60,914 nt of DNA from CAYNRG01 sp047973125 (lineage in GTDB: Bacteria > Bacillota_I > Bacilli_A > Erysipelotrichales > Erysipelotrichaceae), in NCBI GenBank assembly GCA_047973125.1, contig JBKEBK010000016.1, positions 1 to 60,914 on the forward strand, written 5' to 3'. Numbering within the stretch: position 1 is the first letter of the stretch; every line of letters begins with the position of its first letter. Shown here piece after piece: positions 51,227 through 60,206 of the stretch. A program made the translations under genes and the position numbers. The notes beneath the pieces are model-generated. The model saw only the letters and a program-made list of their open reading frames with translations, searched no databases and was not told where the DNA came from.

Positions 51227-51511
51227 TTATTCATCAAATAATTTAATGTCTTGTCCCTCAGGTAATTTAACAACAGCTTTTCTAATAGCACTTGTCATAC
51301 CAGTGTATTTTCCAACACGCTTTTTCTTAGGACGACAATTTAAAATATTAACTTTTTCAACCTTAACATTAAAAATTGTTTCAATAGCCTGACGAACTTG
51401 AGTCTTATTAGTACCCTTCGCCACTTCAAATGTAATTTTATTATCAGCATCCATTAATTTCATTGTCTTTTCAGTAATGATAGGACGAATAATTATATCT
51501 CTAGGATTCAT
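51227..51511 (-). CDS. rplW: Ribosomal protein uL23
   Basis: A 94-residue protein at the tunnel exit and a docking point for nascent-chain factors. It starts NPRDIIIRPIITEKTMKL, a clear family signature. Its ATG overlaps the rplD stop by one base. Confidence 0.99.
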   Translation of the reverse strand: MNPRDIIIRPIITEKTMKLMDADNKITFEVAKGTNKTQVRQAIETIFNVKVEKVNILNCRPKKKRVGKYTGMTSAIRKAVVKLPEGQDIKLFDE

Positions 51512-52140
51512 TATACTAATACCTCCCCCGCTTTTTTAGCAGCAGCTTCAGTTAGAACTAAATGATCGGCATTTGAAATATCATAAACATTTAACCCTTC
51601 AACAGTTAACATCATTGCATTAGGGATATTTCTCATTGATAGGAATGCATTGTCAAATTCTTCAGCAATATCAACTACAAATAATGTTTTCCTTTCAAAC
51701 TTAAATGTCTTCATTAATTCTACAAAGCTTTTTGTTTTAATTTCTTCAAACTTCATTGACTCAACAACTGTACACGCCTTATCAAGAACTTTATTACTTA
51801 ACACTGATCTTAGTGCTAAACGTCTTACCTTACGATTTAACTTGTAAGCATAGCTTCTTGGCGTTGGACCAAAAGCAATTCCACCACCACGCCATTGAAC
51901 CGCACGAGTTGAACCTTGACGAGCACGCCCTGTTCCTTTTTGTCTAAATGGTTTTCTTCCACCACCAGCAACTTCTCTGCGAGTCTTTGTTTTATGAGTT
52001 CCCTGACGCATGCTAGCTTGTTGCATAATAATTGCATCAAACATCGCTTGTTGATTTGGTTCAATGCCAAATACCGCATCAGCCAACTCGATTTTTTTAA
52101 TTTTTTTACCATCTTGGCTATATACATCTACTTTTGACAT
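51511..52140 (-). CDS. rplD: Ribosomal protein uL4
   Basis: A 209-residue protein with an extended loop into the exit tunnel. The loop reads GGGRKPFRQKGTGRARQGS, followed by WRGGGIAFGPTPRSYAYKL. In some bacteria L4 represses the S10 operon by binding its leader. It lies three bases after rplC. Confidence 0.99.
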   Translation of the reverse strand: MSKVDVYSQDGKKIKKIELADAVFGIEPNQQAMFDAIIMQQASMRQGTHKTKTRREVAGGGRKPFRQKGTGRARQGSTRAVQWRGGGIAFGPTPRSYAYKLNRKVRRLALRSVLSNKVLDKACTVVESMKFEEIKTKSFVELMKTFKFERKTLFVVDIAEEFDNAFLSMRNIPNAMMLTVEGLNVYDISNADHLVLTEAAAKKAGEVLV

Positions 52141-52143
52141 ATC

Positions 52144-52863
52144 TTACACCTCCACTTTTTCTTCTGCTTCAACAACTTCTTCAGTCTTAGCAGCATAACT
52201 AATTAATTCTTTTGCAGCAACTTGCTTAACTGACTTAACAGTTGTCTTAACAACAACTAATCCACGCTTTGGTCCTGGAACATTTCCCTTAACAAGCATG
52301 TAGTTGTTTTCTACATCAACCTTAATAACTTCAAGGTTTTGATTTGTAGTAGTATAATGACCTTCTTGTCCAGCCATGATAGTACCCTTATCAATACCAC
52401 CCTTACGAGAGGTAATCCCTGTAGTTGCTAGTGATCCTATATGTCTATGGTGTCCAGAACCGTGAGACTTAGGTCCAATCTTCGCATTATTACGAACAAT
52501 TGTTCCCATGAATCCCTTACCTTTACTAACACCAGTTACATCAACAATATCACCAGCGGAAAAGATATCAACAGCAACTTCACTACCAACTTCCAAATTC
52601 ATCATTTCATTACCACGAATTTCACGAACAAATTTCTTTGGAGCTGTGTTAGCCTTTTTAGCATGACCAATTACCGGTTTACTTGCTCTTGTTTCTTTGA
52701 TATCCTCAAAACCAAGTTGAACCGCCTCATAGCCATCATTCTCTTCTGTTTTCTTTTGTAGCACAACATTTGGTGTAATACCAACAACTGTAACTGGAAT
52801 TAATTTACCATCAGTTGTAAACACCTGTGTCATACCTAATTTACGTCCTAATATTCCTTTCAT
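52144..52863 (-). CDS. rplC: Ribosomal protein uL3
   Basis: A 239-residue protein of the large subunit core. It begins KGILGRKLGMTQVF and has the signature VTGVSKGKGFMGTIVRN. The C terminus carries a Glu-rich extension (about 220-239) that exceeds the usual length. Confidence 0.99.
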   Translation of the reverse strand: MKGILGRKLGMTQVFTTDGKLIPVTVVGITPNVVLQKKTEENDGYEAVQLGFEDIKETRASKPVIGHAKKANTAPKKFVREIRGNEMMNLEVGSEVAVDIFSAGDIVDVTGVSKGKGFMGTIVRNNAKIGPKSHGSGHHRHIGSLATTGITSRKGGIDKGTIMAGQEGHYTTTNQNLEVIKVDVENNYMLVKGNVPGPKRGLVVVKTTVKSVKQVAAKELISYAAKTEEVVEAEEKVEV

Positions 52864-52882
52864 GATGTCTCCTCAATCTTTC

Positions 52883-53194
52883 TTATAATTTGATTTCGAT
52901 ATCTACACCACTTGGTAAATCCAAACGACTTAGAGCGTCGATGGTTTCAGCAGATGGACCGATAATCTCAATCAAACGTTTATGTGTTCTTACTTCAAAC
53001 TGCTCACGCGAATCTTTGTACTTATGAACAGCACGTAAAACTGTTACCACTTGTTTTTCAGTTGGTAGTGGAACTGGACCAACGATCTTTTTAGCACCGT
53101 GACTTGTAGCAGCAGCAACGATTTTCTCGCTTGCCTGATCAAGACCTCTGTGCTCGTAAGCTTTCAAACGAATTCTTACTGAATTTTTTGCCAT
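52883..53194 (-). CDS. rpsJ: Ribosomal protein uS10
   Basis: A 103-residue protein of the small-subunit head that also serves as NusE in rRNA antitermination. VRIRLKAYEHRGLDQ at the start and VDIEIKL at the end are typical. GAGGAGG precedes the ATG. It is the first gene of the S10-spc-alpha cluster. Confidence 0.99.
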   Translation of the reverse strand: MAKNSVRIRLKAYEHRGLDQASEKIVAAATSHGAKKIVGPVPLPTEKQVVTVLRAVHKYKDSREQFEVRTHKRLIEIIGPSAETIDALSRLDLPSGVDIEIKL

Positions 53195-53317
53195 GAAATT
53201 TTCCTCCTCTATTTCACTTATCCTTTAGGATAATTCGCTCCGCAGGAATAACCCAAACTACACTACAATGACAACGTCATTCAGTGTGCCGACAACCTCC
53301 CACATCTATGCGTGTGC
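53195..53317 (-). promoter_or_regulatory. S10 operon leader with several hairpins
   Basis: The leader, about 120 bases on the minus strand, contains at least two stems: AATGAC-GTT-GTCATT (53281..53267), extended by CACT/AGTG arms, and TTATCC-TAAA-GGATAA just upstream of the ribosome site. No T run follows, so there is no obvious attenuator. It may be a binding site for a ribosomal protein such as L4. Confidence 0.5.
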
Positions 53318-53323
53318 CTTCCT

Positions 53324-53352
53324 ATAATATCACTTAAAATAAGGCATTGCAA
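53324..53352 (-). promoter_or_regulatory. S10-spc-alpha operon promoter
   Basis: On the minus strand TTGCAA (53352..53347) and TATTAT (53329..53324) have a 17-base spacer, with an A-rich tract directly upstream. The -35 with its flank, TTGCAATG, is identical to that of the rRNA promoter at 150-178. Confidence 0.75.
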
Positions 53353-53440
53353 GGTTTTTTTTATTAAATTTCTTTCCATAATAAAACACTAAAATCTTGA
53401 ATGAAATATAAAAAATTTCATCCATAAAATAATCAAGCAT

Positions 53441-53469
53441 TTATCTTTTATTTTTATTTATGCTATAAT
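53441..53469 (+). promoter_or_regulatory. Promoter of plus-strand hydrolase
   Basis: TTATCT (53441-53446) and TATAAT (53464-53469) have a 17-base spacer and a TGC extended -10. It is divergent from the S10 promoter. Confidence 0.55.
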
Positions 53470-53497
53470 ATCAATAATAAATAGAAAAGAGGTTATT

Positions 53498-54184
53498 ATG
53501 AGTATTTTTTCATTTTTAATACCCAAATATCACAATAAAATAATCATCTGTATTCACGGCTTTGGCAGAACCCAAAGCGATGAATACTTAGAATTAAAAA
53601 ATTATTTAAAGAAATATAAATTCAGCATCCCAATGTTATATGATATTTACAATGAAAACGATGATAACTATGAAGAATGGCTCAATAGAGCAGAAGAAGT
53701 CATTGACTTGTATAAAAATACCAAAAAAGAGATTATCCTTATTGGCTATTCAATGGGAGGAGTAATTGCTACAAATTTTGCAACTAAAGCAAATGTAAAG
53801 AAGTTAATTTTATTAGCTCCTGCCTTTGAATACATCACACTCTCAAATGCCATCGATGTGGTAAGCAAAATTTTCAAAACAAAAAAAGAACCAAATGACT
53901 CTATCTATCCAGAGCTTCCTGAAAATTTTACCCTGACATTTAGAACACTAGTTGAAAGCTGTAAGGATAAAATAAGTGATATAGATGTACCAACATTAAT
54001 AATTCATGGTACAAGTGATCCTACAATTAAAGCAAGTACTAGTAAGAAATACTATAAGAAGATAAAACATAATAAAAAACACCTTGTATTTCTACAAGAT
54101 GTTGATCATCATATCTTAAAAGATAATGAACAAGGAATAATTGCAATGAAATTAATTAAATCTTTTATTGAAGATGAAATTTAA
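53498..54184 (+). CDS. Alpha/beta hydrolase
   Basis: A 228-residue soluble hydrolase with no signal peptide. The oxyanion region is HGFGRTQSD (20-28). The nucleophile is Ser85 in GYSMGG, and the acid is probably Asp174 in HGTSDPT. The base is His204 or His205 in DVDHHI. It resembles small carboxylesterases or acylglycerol lipases; the substrate is unknown. It is on the plus strand, divergent from the S10 operon, with its own promoter and an AGAGG ribosome site. Confidence 0.88.
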   Translation: MSIFSFLIPKYHNKIIICIHGFGRTQSDEYLELKNYLKKYKFSIPMLYDIYNENDDNYEEWLNRAEEVIDLYKNTKKEIILIGYSMGGVIATNFATKANVKKLILLAPAFEYITLSNAIDVVSKIFKTKKEPNDSIYPELPENFTLTFRTLVESCKDKISDIDVPTLIIHGTSDPTIKASTSKKYYKKIKHNKKHLVFLQDVDHHILKDNEQGIIAMKLIKSFIEDEI

Positions 54185-54205
54185 TTTCCTCATCAATTAT
54201 TTTTT
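54172..54205 (+). terminator. Possible terminator of hydrolase
   Basis: GATGA and TCATC arms flank an AT-rich loop that can extend the stem with AAATT pairs, and a run of seven T follows on the plus strand after a short gap. It overlaps the stop codon. The stem is short, so this is tentative. Confidence 0.4.
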
Positions 54206-54219
54206 TATTTTCATTAACC

Positions 54220-54723
54220 TTAAAAATTTTCTATTTCCTCACAGTCGTAACCATTATAATCCAAATGCCTTAAAATATTTTCTATTAAGTTTGCATCCTC
54301 AGGATTTTCATATGTGGTTTCACCTATCCCATTATAAATAAAATCGGTTATATTTGCTTTTTCAACATCATAAGTTATAACAACAGTATTGCCTTTTATT
54401 TCCCCACTTATATTATTGTAGTCAGCAAATTCACTTCCCTTTAATATTTCATTAAGAGCTTCTTGATACATTTCATCATCTGCACTTAAACCTAATTCAC
54501 TCGCAGATCTTCCAACTTCTACAACAATTTTTTCAACTTCTGAGTATTTGGTTTCTCCACCAAACATCGTATACTTATTGTAAAAATTTTCTTTTCCTTC
54601 TACCGTTAAAAGACAAGAGCTAGAATATTCTTTATTTGATCCTGTCGTATCTTCTTTTTTGTTTAAACAGCCCGTCATACTAAATAATAGAATAAAAACG
54701 ATAAGTATTTTAAAATTTTTCAT
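54220..54723 (-). CDS. Putative lipoprotein of unknown function
   Basis: A 167-residue secreted lipoprotein. A hydrophobic signal peptide (about 5-17) ends in the lipobox MTGC with the lipidated Cys19. The rest is a small acidic domain with a CLLTVEGKENFYNKYTMFG-like start and a possible Cys pair (37 and about 161). I do not recognise the family. AAGGAGG precedes the ATG. It is a single-gene unit that converges with the hydrolase gene. Confidence 0.75.
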   Translation of the reverse strand: MKNFKILIVFILLFSMTGCLNKKEDTTGSNKEYSSSCLLTVEGKENFYNKYTMFGGETKYSEVEKIVVEVGRSASELGLSADDEMYQEALNEILKGSEFADYNNISGEIKGNTVVITYDVEKANITDFIYNGIGETTYENPEDANLIENILRHLDYNGYDCEEIENF

Positions 54724-54745
54724 AGTGTGCCTCCTTCTTTTCTTT

Positions 54746-54773
54746 ATTATACCACCCCCCCATATTTTACCAA
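54746..54773 (-). promoter_or_regulatory. Promoter of lipoprotein gene
   Basis: On the minus strand TTGGTA (54773..54768) and TATAAT (54751..54746) have a 16-base spacer, with TGG in the extended -10 position. The spacer holds a run of seven G, rare in this AT-rich sequence. Confidence 0.65.
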
Positions 54774-54832
54774 AGTTTTATCAAATATTTTATTTGTGAT
54801 ATTTCCAGTAAATTGTATCCTATTACAAAGTC

Positions 54833-54864
54833 AAAAAGTTGCATGTACTCACTAGCAACCTTTT
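54833..54864 (-). terminator. Terminator of MFS exporter
   Basis: AAAAGGTTGC and GCAACTTTTT pair on the minus strand with one G-T wobble around a 12-base loop. It lies about 110 bases after the MFS stop. Confidence 0.6.
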
Positions 54865-54971
54865 AATCATTATAATGTTTAATTCAACTTATCTTTAAAA
54901 CTTTACCATAAGTACTATAAATATTTTATGTGTTTTCATTTTTTTCTCACCTACTCTCTTAATAGACTTTT

Positions 54972-56201
54972 TTAAAGTTGCTTCATTGATTTTGCAAATG
55001 ACAATAGAACAAATACTAGTGCTGAGCAAATTCCGGTTGCCCCGATTAGTACTGTAATATTAATTTGAAGTACAATTGCTGCTACAATAAATGAAGCTAC
55101 AGGCATTGCTGCTCCAGAGATTGAATATAGGACACTATATACTCTTCCCATATATTCTTGTTTGATACTCTTAGCCATTGTTACACTACTCATTAAGTTA
55201 ACTATAGCTAAGTTAACTCCTGAGATAAATGCACCAGCTCCCAGATAAATATAACTAATTATCATTGAGGACTCATTTGCTGCCATAACTAATCCTACAT
55301 GAAGCATACTGATAAGTATGCCAGATACAGTGAATAAAACTAAGTGGTTGATCTTATCTTCTATTTTTGGATAAAGGGCACTACCAACAAACATTCCTAA
55401 AGTTGTAGCGATACCTAAAAGAGATAACCCGCTTGCCCCCATTTTTAAGATATCATAAACAAATGGGGTTTGAAGTGAATTAAAAGCAACCAAGAAGAAA
55501 TTTATTGCACAAGAGAAAACACATATACACATTACAATTTTAATTTGAGAAACATATGCAATACCTTCTTTAAAATCAATGAAAATCTGTTTAAAGCTTA
55601 TTGTTTTCTTTTCAATAACTTCTTTTGGATAATTAATTAAAACCATCATAATCATACATATAATAAATGTTGCAAAATCAATTAAGAGTGCACCCTTAAC
55701 TCCAATTAAACCAATTATTACAGGAGCTAACATTAGACCTAAAAGTTCTGATGATTTATTAAGTGATTCTTGAAGAGAAAGTCCAATAGTATACTTTTCA
55801 TCATCTAAAAGTAGTGGAAGCATCGCTTTTGAAGCGGGTGCTTGAAAACACTCTGTACAAGATATTGTAAATGTTAATATAAATAAATGGATAACCTCTA
55901 AACTATTATTAATATATAATAGCACCGCAGTTAATACAGCTAATGCTCTTAAAATATTCGTTATAACTTGAATGTTTTTCTTATCTAAATAGTCTACTAT
56001 AACTCCAGTAAATGGTTGAATAATTACATTTGGTATGAAATTAACCCCTAAAAGCAATGCCATAAGTGATGCTGAGCCAGTTATTTGATATACCAAAATT
56101 GAAAATGCCACACTATCAATTGAATCTCCAAACCTTGACACAGCATTACCGATAGTGTACTTTAGAAAATTTCTTTCTTTATAAAGATCTTTATAACCCA
56201 T
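54972..56201 (-). CDS. MFS transporter, macrolide-efflux/EntS-like branch
   Basis: A 409-residue permease with about twelve transmembrane helices. The N terminus (YTIGNAVSRFGDSIDSVAFSI) and the loop GVIVDYLDKKN after the second helix look like the MFS branch with MefA-type macrolide exporters and EntS. The substrate is unknown; a drug-efflux role is only one possibility. GGGGGAT precedes the ATG. The gene is a single unit with its own promoter and terminator, between tuf and the lipoprotein gene. Confidence 0.85.
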   Translation of the reverse strand: MGYKDLYKERNFLKYTIGNAVSRFGDSIDSVAFSILVYQITGSASLMALLLGVNFIPNVIIQPFTGVIVDYLDKKNIQVITNILRALAVLTAVLLYINNSLEVIHLFILTFTISCTECFQAPASKAMLPLLLDDEKYTIGLSLQESLNKSSELLGLMLAPVIIGLIGVKGALLIDFATFIICMIMMVLINYPKEVIEKKTISFKQIFIDFKEGIAYVSQIKIVMCICVFSCAINFFLVAFNSLQTPFVYDILKMGASGLSLLGIATTLGMFVGSALYPKIEDKINHLVLFTVSGILISMLHVGLVMAANESSMIISYIYLGAGAFISGVNLAIVNLMSSVTMAKSIKQEYMGRVYSVLYSISGAAMPVASFIVAAIVLQINITVLIGATGICSALVFVLLSFAKSMKQL

Positions 56202-56227
56202 ATTTATTATCCCCCTAACACATTTAA

Positions 56228-56256
56228 ACTATAACATTACAATATTTTAATAACAA
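56228..56256 (-). promoter_or_regulatory. Promoter of MFS exporter
   Basis: On the minus strand TTGTTA (56256..56251) and TATAGT (56233..56228) have a 17-base spacer. There is no long leader, so no translational attenuator of the macrolide-inducible kind is seen. Confidence 0.55.
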
Positions 56257-56329
56257 TACAGTAAAGTTATCATGCAAATAAAATGGTATAAGAAGTAAAA
56301 AATACCTACCAAAGTGTAGCTGTATAAAA

Positions 56330-56360
56330 TAAAAAAAAATCAGTCGAATTGACTGATTTT
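56330..56360 (-). terminator. Terminator of tuf
   Basis: AAAATCAGTC and GACTGATTTT form a 10-bp stem with a five-base loop, followed by a run of T on the minus strand. It lies right after the tuf stop. Confidence 0.9.
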
Positions 56361-56364
56361 AATT

Positions 56365-57549
56365 TTATTTAATGATTGAAGTAACGTTTCCAGATCCTAC
56401 AGTTCTTCCACCCTCACGGATTGAGAATTTAGATCCTTGTTCAACAGCGATTGGAGCGATCAGCTCAACTGTCATTTCAATGTTATCTCCAGGCATTACC
56501 ATATCAACACCCTCAGGTAGTTTAATGATTCCAGTAACATCTGTTGTACGGAAATAGAATTGTGGACGGTAGTTACTTACAAATGGAGTATGACGTCCTC
56601 CTTCTTCTTTACTAAGTACATATACTTGAGCTTTGAACTCAGTATGTGGAGTAATAGTTCCAGGCTTAGCTAAAACTTGTCCACGTTCGATTTCTTCACG
56701 GTTAACACCACGAAGAAGCGCACCAATGTTATCTCCAGCTTCAGCAAAGTCTAAGTATTTACGGAACATTTCAATTCCAGTAACAACTGTTTTCTTAGTA
56801 GGTTTAATTCCAACGATTTCAACTTCTTCGTTTAGATTTAATTTTCCACGCTCAACACGACCAGTAGCAACTGTTCCACGACCTGTAATAGTAAATACAT
56901 CTTCTACAGCCATAAGGAATGGTTTATCTGTTTCATGTTTTGGAGTAGGAATCCAAGTATCAACAGCATTCATTAATTCTTCGATCTTTTCTCCCCAAGT
57001 AGCATCACCTTCAAGAGCTTTTAATGCTGATCCACGGATTACTGGAGTATCATCTCCTTCAAATCCATATTCATTTAGAAGTTCACGAACTTCCATTTCA
57101 ACAAGGTCAACTAATTCTTCATCTTCAACCATGTCACATTTGTTCAAGAAAACAACCATTCTTGGAACACCAACTTGACGAGCAAGTAGGATGTGTTCAC
57201 GAGTTTGTGGCATTGGACCATCAGTAGCTGCAACAACGATGATTGAACCATCCATTTGCGCTGCACCTGTAATCATATTTTTAATATAGTCAGCATGTCC
57301 TGGGCAATCAACGTGAGCATAGTGACGAGCATCTGTTTGATACTCAACATGTGATGTGTTAATTGTAATTCCGCGTTCTTTTTCTTCTGGAGCTCCATCG
57401 ATTTGGTCGTAAGCTCTAGCTTCAGCCTTACCTGATTTAGCTAAGTGGTTTGTAATTGCTGCTGTTAATGTTGTTTTACCATGGTCAACGTGTCCAATAG
57501 TACCAATATTAACGTGATCTTTACTTCTGTCAAACTTTTGTTTTGCCAT
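56365..57549 (-). CDS. tuf: Elongation factor Tu
   Basis: EF-Tu brings aminoacyl-tRNA to the ribosome with GTP. The 394 residues have GHVDHGKT (19-26), DCPGHADYI, the base-specificity NKCDM and the C-terminal barrels with GRTVGSGNVT. It lies after fusA but has its own promoter. GGAGG precedes the ATG. Confidence 0.99.
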   Translation of the reverse strand: MAKQKFDRSKDHVNIGTIGHVDHGKTTLTAAITNHLAKSGKAEARAYDQIDGAPEEKERGITINTSHVEYQTDARHYAHVDCPGHADYIKNMITGAAQMDGSIIVVAATDGPMPQTREHILLARQVGVPRMVVFLNKCDMVEDEELVDLVEMEVRELLNEYGFEGDDTPVIRGSALKALEGDATWGEKIEELMNAVDTWIPTPKHETDKPFLMAVEDVFTITGRGTVATGRVERGKLNLNEEVEIVGIKPTKKTVVTGIEMFRKYLDFAEAGDNIGALLRGVNREEIERGQVLAKPGTITPHTEFKAQVYVLSKEEGGRHTPFVSNYRPQFYFRTTDVTGIIKLPEGVDMVMPGDNIEMTVELIAPIAVEQGSKFSIREGGRTVGSGNVTSIIK

Positions 57550-57588
57550 TTTGCAAATTCCTCCTATTTTTTTATATTTATCAAATCT

Positions 57589-57617
57589 ATTTTAAGATAA
57601 AGCCAACAATAATGCAA
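57589..57617 (-). promoter_or_regulatory. Promoter of tuf
   Basis: On the minus strand TTGCAT (57617..57612) and TAAAAT (57594..57589) have a 17-base spacer. No terminator is seen between fusA and this promoter, so tuf is probably also read from the str operon. Confidence 0.55.
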
Positions 57618-57627
57618 TAATTAATTA

Positions 57628-59703
57628 TTATTCTTCATCTTTTTGCTTAGATACTTTCTCAGCAATACTCTTAGGAACTTCAGAATAATGTCCCATTTGC
57701 ATTACGTAGTTTCCACGACCCTGAGTAAATGACCTTAGATCTGTAGAATATCCAAACATTTCAGAAAGTGGTACAAAGGCACGAACCTTAACCGCATTTC
57801 CGATTTCTTCTTGATCACGGATTTGTCCGCGACGCTTTGTAATGTCACCCATAACTGAACCTAAGTATTCAGCAGGAGCCACTACATCAACACTCATGAT
57901 TGGTTCTAAAAGAACCGGTTTACACTTCTTAGCAGCTTCTTTTAATGCCATACTAGCAGCAATCTTATAAGCCATTTCAGATGAGTCAACATCATGGTAT
58001 GATCCATCAAATAGTGTTGCTTTTATATCAACAACAGGATAACCAAATTGTAATCCGTTATTTAATGCACTCTCAAGACCTTCTTGGGCAGGCTTGATGT
58101 ATTCACGAGGAACACTTCCTCCAACAACTGCATCTGTCCATTCAAATCCTTTTCCTTCTTCATTTGGTTCAAAACGAATCCAAACATGTCCATATTGTCC
58201 GCGTCCACCAGACTGACGTACAAATTTACCCTCACACTCTGCAGATTCACGAATAGTTTCGCGATATGCAACTTGAGGTGTACCAACATTTGCTTCAACT
58301 TTAAATTCACGACGCATACGATCAACGATGATATCTAAGTGTAACTCACCCATACCAGCGATAATTGTTTGCCCAGTTTCTTCATCAGTATATGTTTTAA
58401 ATGTTGGATCTTCTTCTGCTAACTTACCAAGAGCAATACCCATTTTGTCTGAGTCAGCCTTTGTTTTTGGCTCAACTGACATTTGGATAACTGGCTCAGG
58501 GAAAACCATAGACTCAAGTATAATTGGATGTTTTTCATCACAAAGAGTATCTCCAGTAGTTGTTGCTTTTAAACCAACCGCCGCAGCAATATCACCAGAA
58601 TTAACTTCATCAATTTCTTCTCTATGATTAGCATGCATTTGTACAATACGCCCAAAACGCTCTCTTGTATCTTTAGTTGCATTTAAGATGTAGCTACCTG
58701 AAGTTGCTGTTCCTGAATATACACGGAAGAAAGTTAGACGCCCAACAAATGGATCTGTCATTACCTTAAATGCTAAAGCCGAGAATGGCTCATTATCATC
58801 AGATTTTCTTTCTTCTTCTTCACCATCTTCAGTTATACCCTTAATTGCAGGTACATCAAGTGGAGAAGGTAGATATTCTAAAACTGCATCAAGCATTAAT
58901 TGAACACCCTTGTTTTTATAAGCAGAACCACACATAACAGGGAAGAACTCAGAAGATAGTACACCTTTTCTGATTGCTAATTTGATTTCTTCAATAGTAG
59001 GCTCTTCACCCTCAAGAACTTTCATCATTAAGTCCTCATCATAATCAGCTACCATCTCAACTAAAGTTTCACGAAGTTCAAGAGCCTCAGCCATGAATTC
59101 TTCAGATATTTCTGTAGTTTCAATATCGGTACCTAAATCATTTTTATACATGTGTTGTTTTTTCTCAACTAAATCAATAATTCCAACAAAATCATTTTCT
59201 GCTCCAATTGGAAGCTGAATTGCAGCAGCCTTAGCCCCAAGTCTATTTCCAATTGATCTAACAGACATCATAAAGTCAGCACCAGTTGCATCCATTTTAT
59301 TACAGAATACAATACGAGGAACCTTATAAGTAGTAGCTTGTCTCCAAACTGTTTCTGTTTGTGGTTCAACCCCAGCCTTAGAATCTAAAACTGTAACTGC
59401 GCCATCTAATACACGAAGTGATCTTTCAACTTCAACTGTAAAATCTACGTGACCTGGTGTATCAATTACATTAATACGGTGTTCTTTCCAAGTAGCTGTT
59501 GTTGCAGCAGAAGTAATTGTAATACCTCTTTCTTGTTCCTGAGCCATCCAGTCCATTTGAGAAGCTCCATCATGAGTTTCTCCAATTTTATGAGTCTTAC
59601 CAGTATAATATAGTATACGCTCAGTAGTAGTAGTTTTACCAGCATCGATGTGGGCCATAATCCCAATATTTCTTGTATGCTTTAAATCATATGCACGTGC
59701 CAT
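57628..59703 (-). CDS. fusA: Elongation factor G
   Basis: EF-G moves tRNA and mRNA during translocation. The 691 residues begin with the G-domain motif AHIDAGKTTT (17-26), followed by DTPGHVDF and NKMDATGAD. The domain IV loop near GGRGQYGHVWI and the later PREYIKPAQEGL are intact. It is the third gene of the str operon. Confidence 0.99.
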   Translation of the reverse strand: MARAYDLKHTRNIGIMAHIDAGKTTTTERILYYTGKTHKIGETHDGASQMDWMAQEQERGITITSAATTATWKEHRINVIDTPGHVDFTVEVERSLRVLDGAVTVLDSKAGVEPQTETVWRQATTYKVPRIVFCNKMDATGADFMMSVRSIGNRLGAKAAAIQLPIGAENDFVGIIDLVEKKQHMYKNDLGTDIETTEISEEFMAEALELRETLVEMVADYDEDLMMKVLEGEEPTIEEIKLAIRKGVLSSEFFPVMCGSAYKNKGVQLMLDAVLEYLPSPLDVPAIKGITEDGEEEERKSDDNEPFSALAFKVMTDPFVGRLTFFRVYSGTATSGSYILNATKDTRERFGRIVQMHANHREEIDEVNSGDIAAAVGLKATTTGDTLCDEKHPIILESMVFPEPVIQMSVEPKTKADSDKMGIALGKLAEEDPTFKTYTDEETGQTIIAGMGELHLDIIVDRMRREFKVEANVGTPQVAYRETIRESAECEGKFVRQSGGRGQYGHVWIRFEPNEEGKGFEWTDAVVGGSVPREYIKPAQEGLESALNNGLQFGYPVVDIKATLFDGSYHDVDSSEMAYKIAASMALKEAAKKCKPVLLEPIMSVDVVAPAEYLGSVMGDITKRRGQIRDQEEIGNAVKVRAFVPLSEMFGYSTDLRSFTQGRGNYVMQMGHYSEVPKSIAEKVSKQKDEE

Positions 59704-59717
59704 CTAAAATCCCCCCT

Positions 59718-60188
59718 CTACCAACGATAATGAGCAAAAGCCTTATTAGCCTCAGCCATTCTATGAATATCATCTTTTTTCTTAACCGAAGCTCCACTTC
59801 CATTAGAAGCATCAATTATTTCATTCGCAAGACGTTGAACCATTGTCTTTTCATTTCTTAATCGAGAATAATTTACTAACCAACGAAGACCTAAAGTCAA
59901 ACGTCTCTCAGCAGATACCTCAATTGGTACTTGATAATTTGCACCACCTACACGACGAACCTTAAGTTCTAATAGTGGCATTACATTTCCTAAAGCTTTC
60001 TCAAAAACTTCCATTGGTTCAAGACCAGTTTTTTCCTCTACCATGTCAAATGCATCGTAAAGAATTGTTTGTGCAACCCCACGCTTACCATCCAGCATAA
60101 TCTTATTAATCAAACGAGTAACAAGTTTAGAATTGTAGATAGGATCTGCAAGTACATCTCTTTTTGCTATATAACCTTTTCTTGGCAT
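59718..60188 (-). CDS. rpsG: Ribosomal protein uS7
   Basis: A 156-residue primary 16S-rRNA-binding protein of the head. It starts PRKGYIAKRDVLADPIYNSK and ends RMAEANKAFAHYRW, both family signatures. It lies between rpsL and fusA. Confidence 0.99.
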   Translation of the reverse strand: MPRKGYIAKRDVLADPIYNSKLVTRLINKIMLDGKRGVAQTILYDAFDMVEEKTGLEPMEVFEKALGNVMPLLELKVRRVGGANYQVPIEVSAERRLTLGLRWLVNYSRLRNEKTMVQRLANEIIDASNGSGASVKKKDDIHRMAEANKAFAHYRW

Positions 60189-60206
60189 TTTTCTTTCCTC
60201 CTACCC

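Noticed and set aside
53399..53421. ATGAAAT/ATTTCAT inverted repeat as a terminator upstream of the hydrolase.
   Set aside because: The stem is AT-only and no T run follows on either strand.
54972..56256. MFS gene as an inducible macrolide resistance gene.
   Set aside because: The leader is short and holds no leader peptide with alternative hairpins; only general MFS similarity can be claimed.
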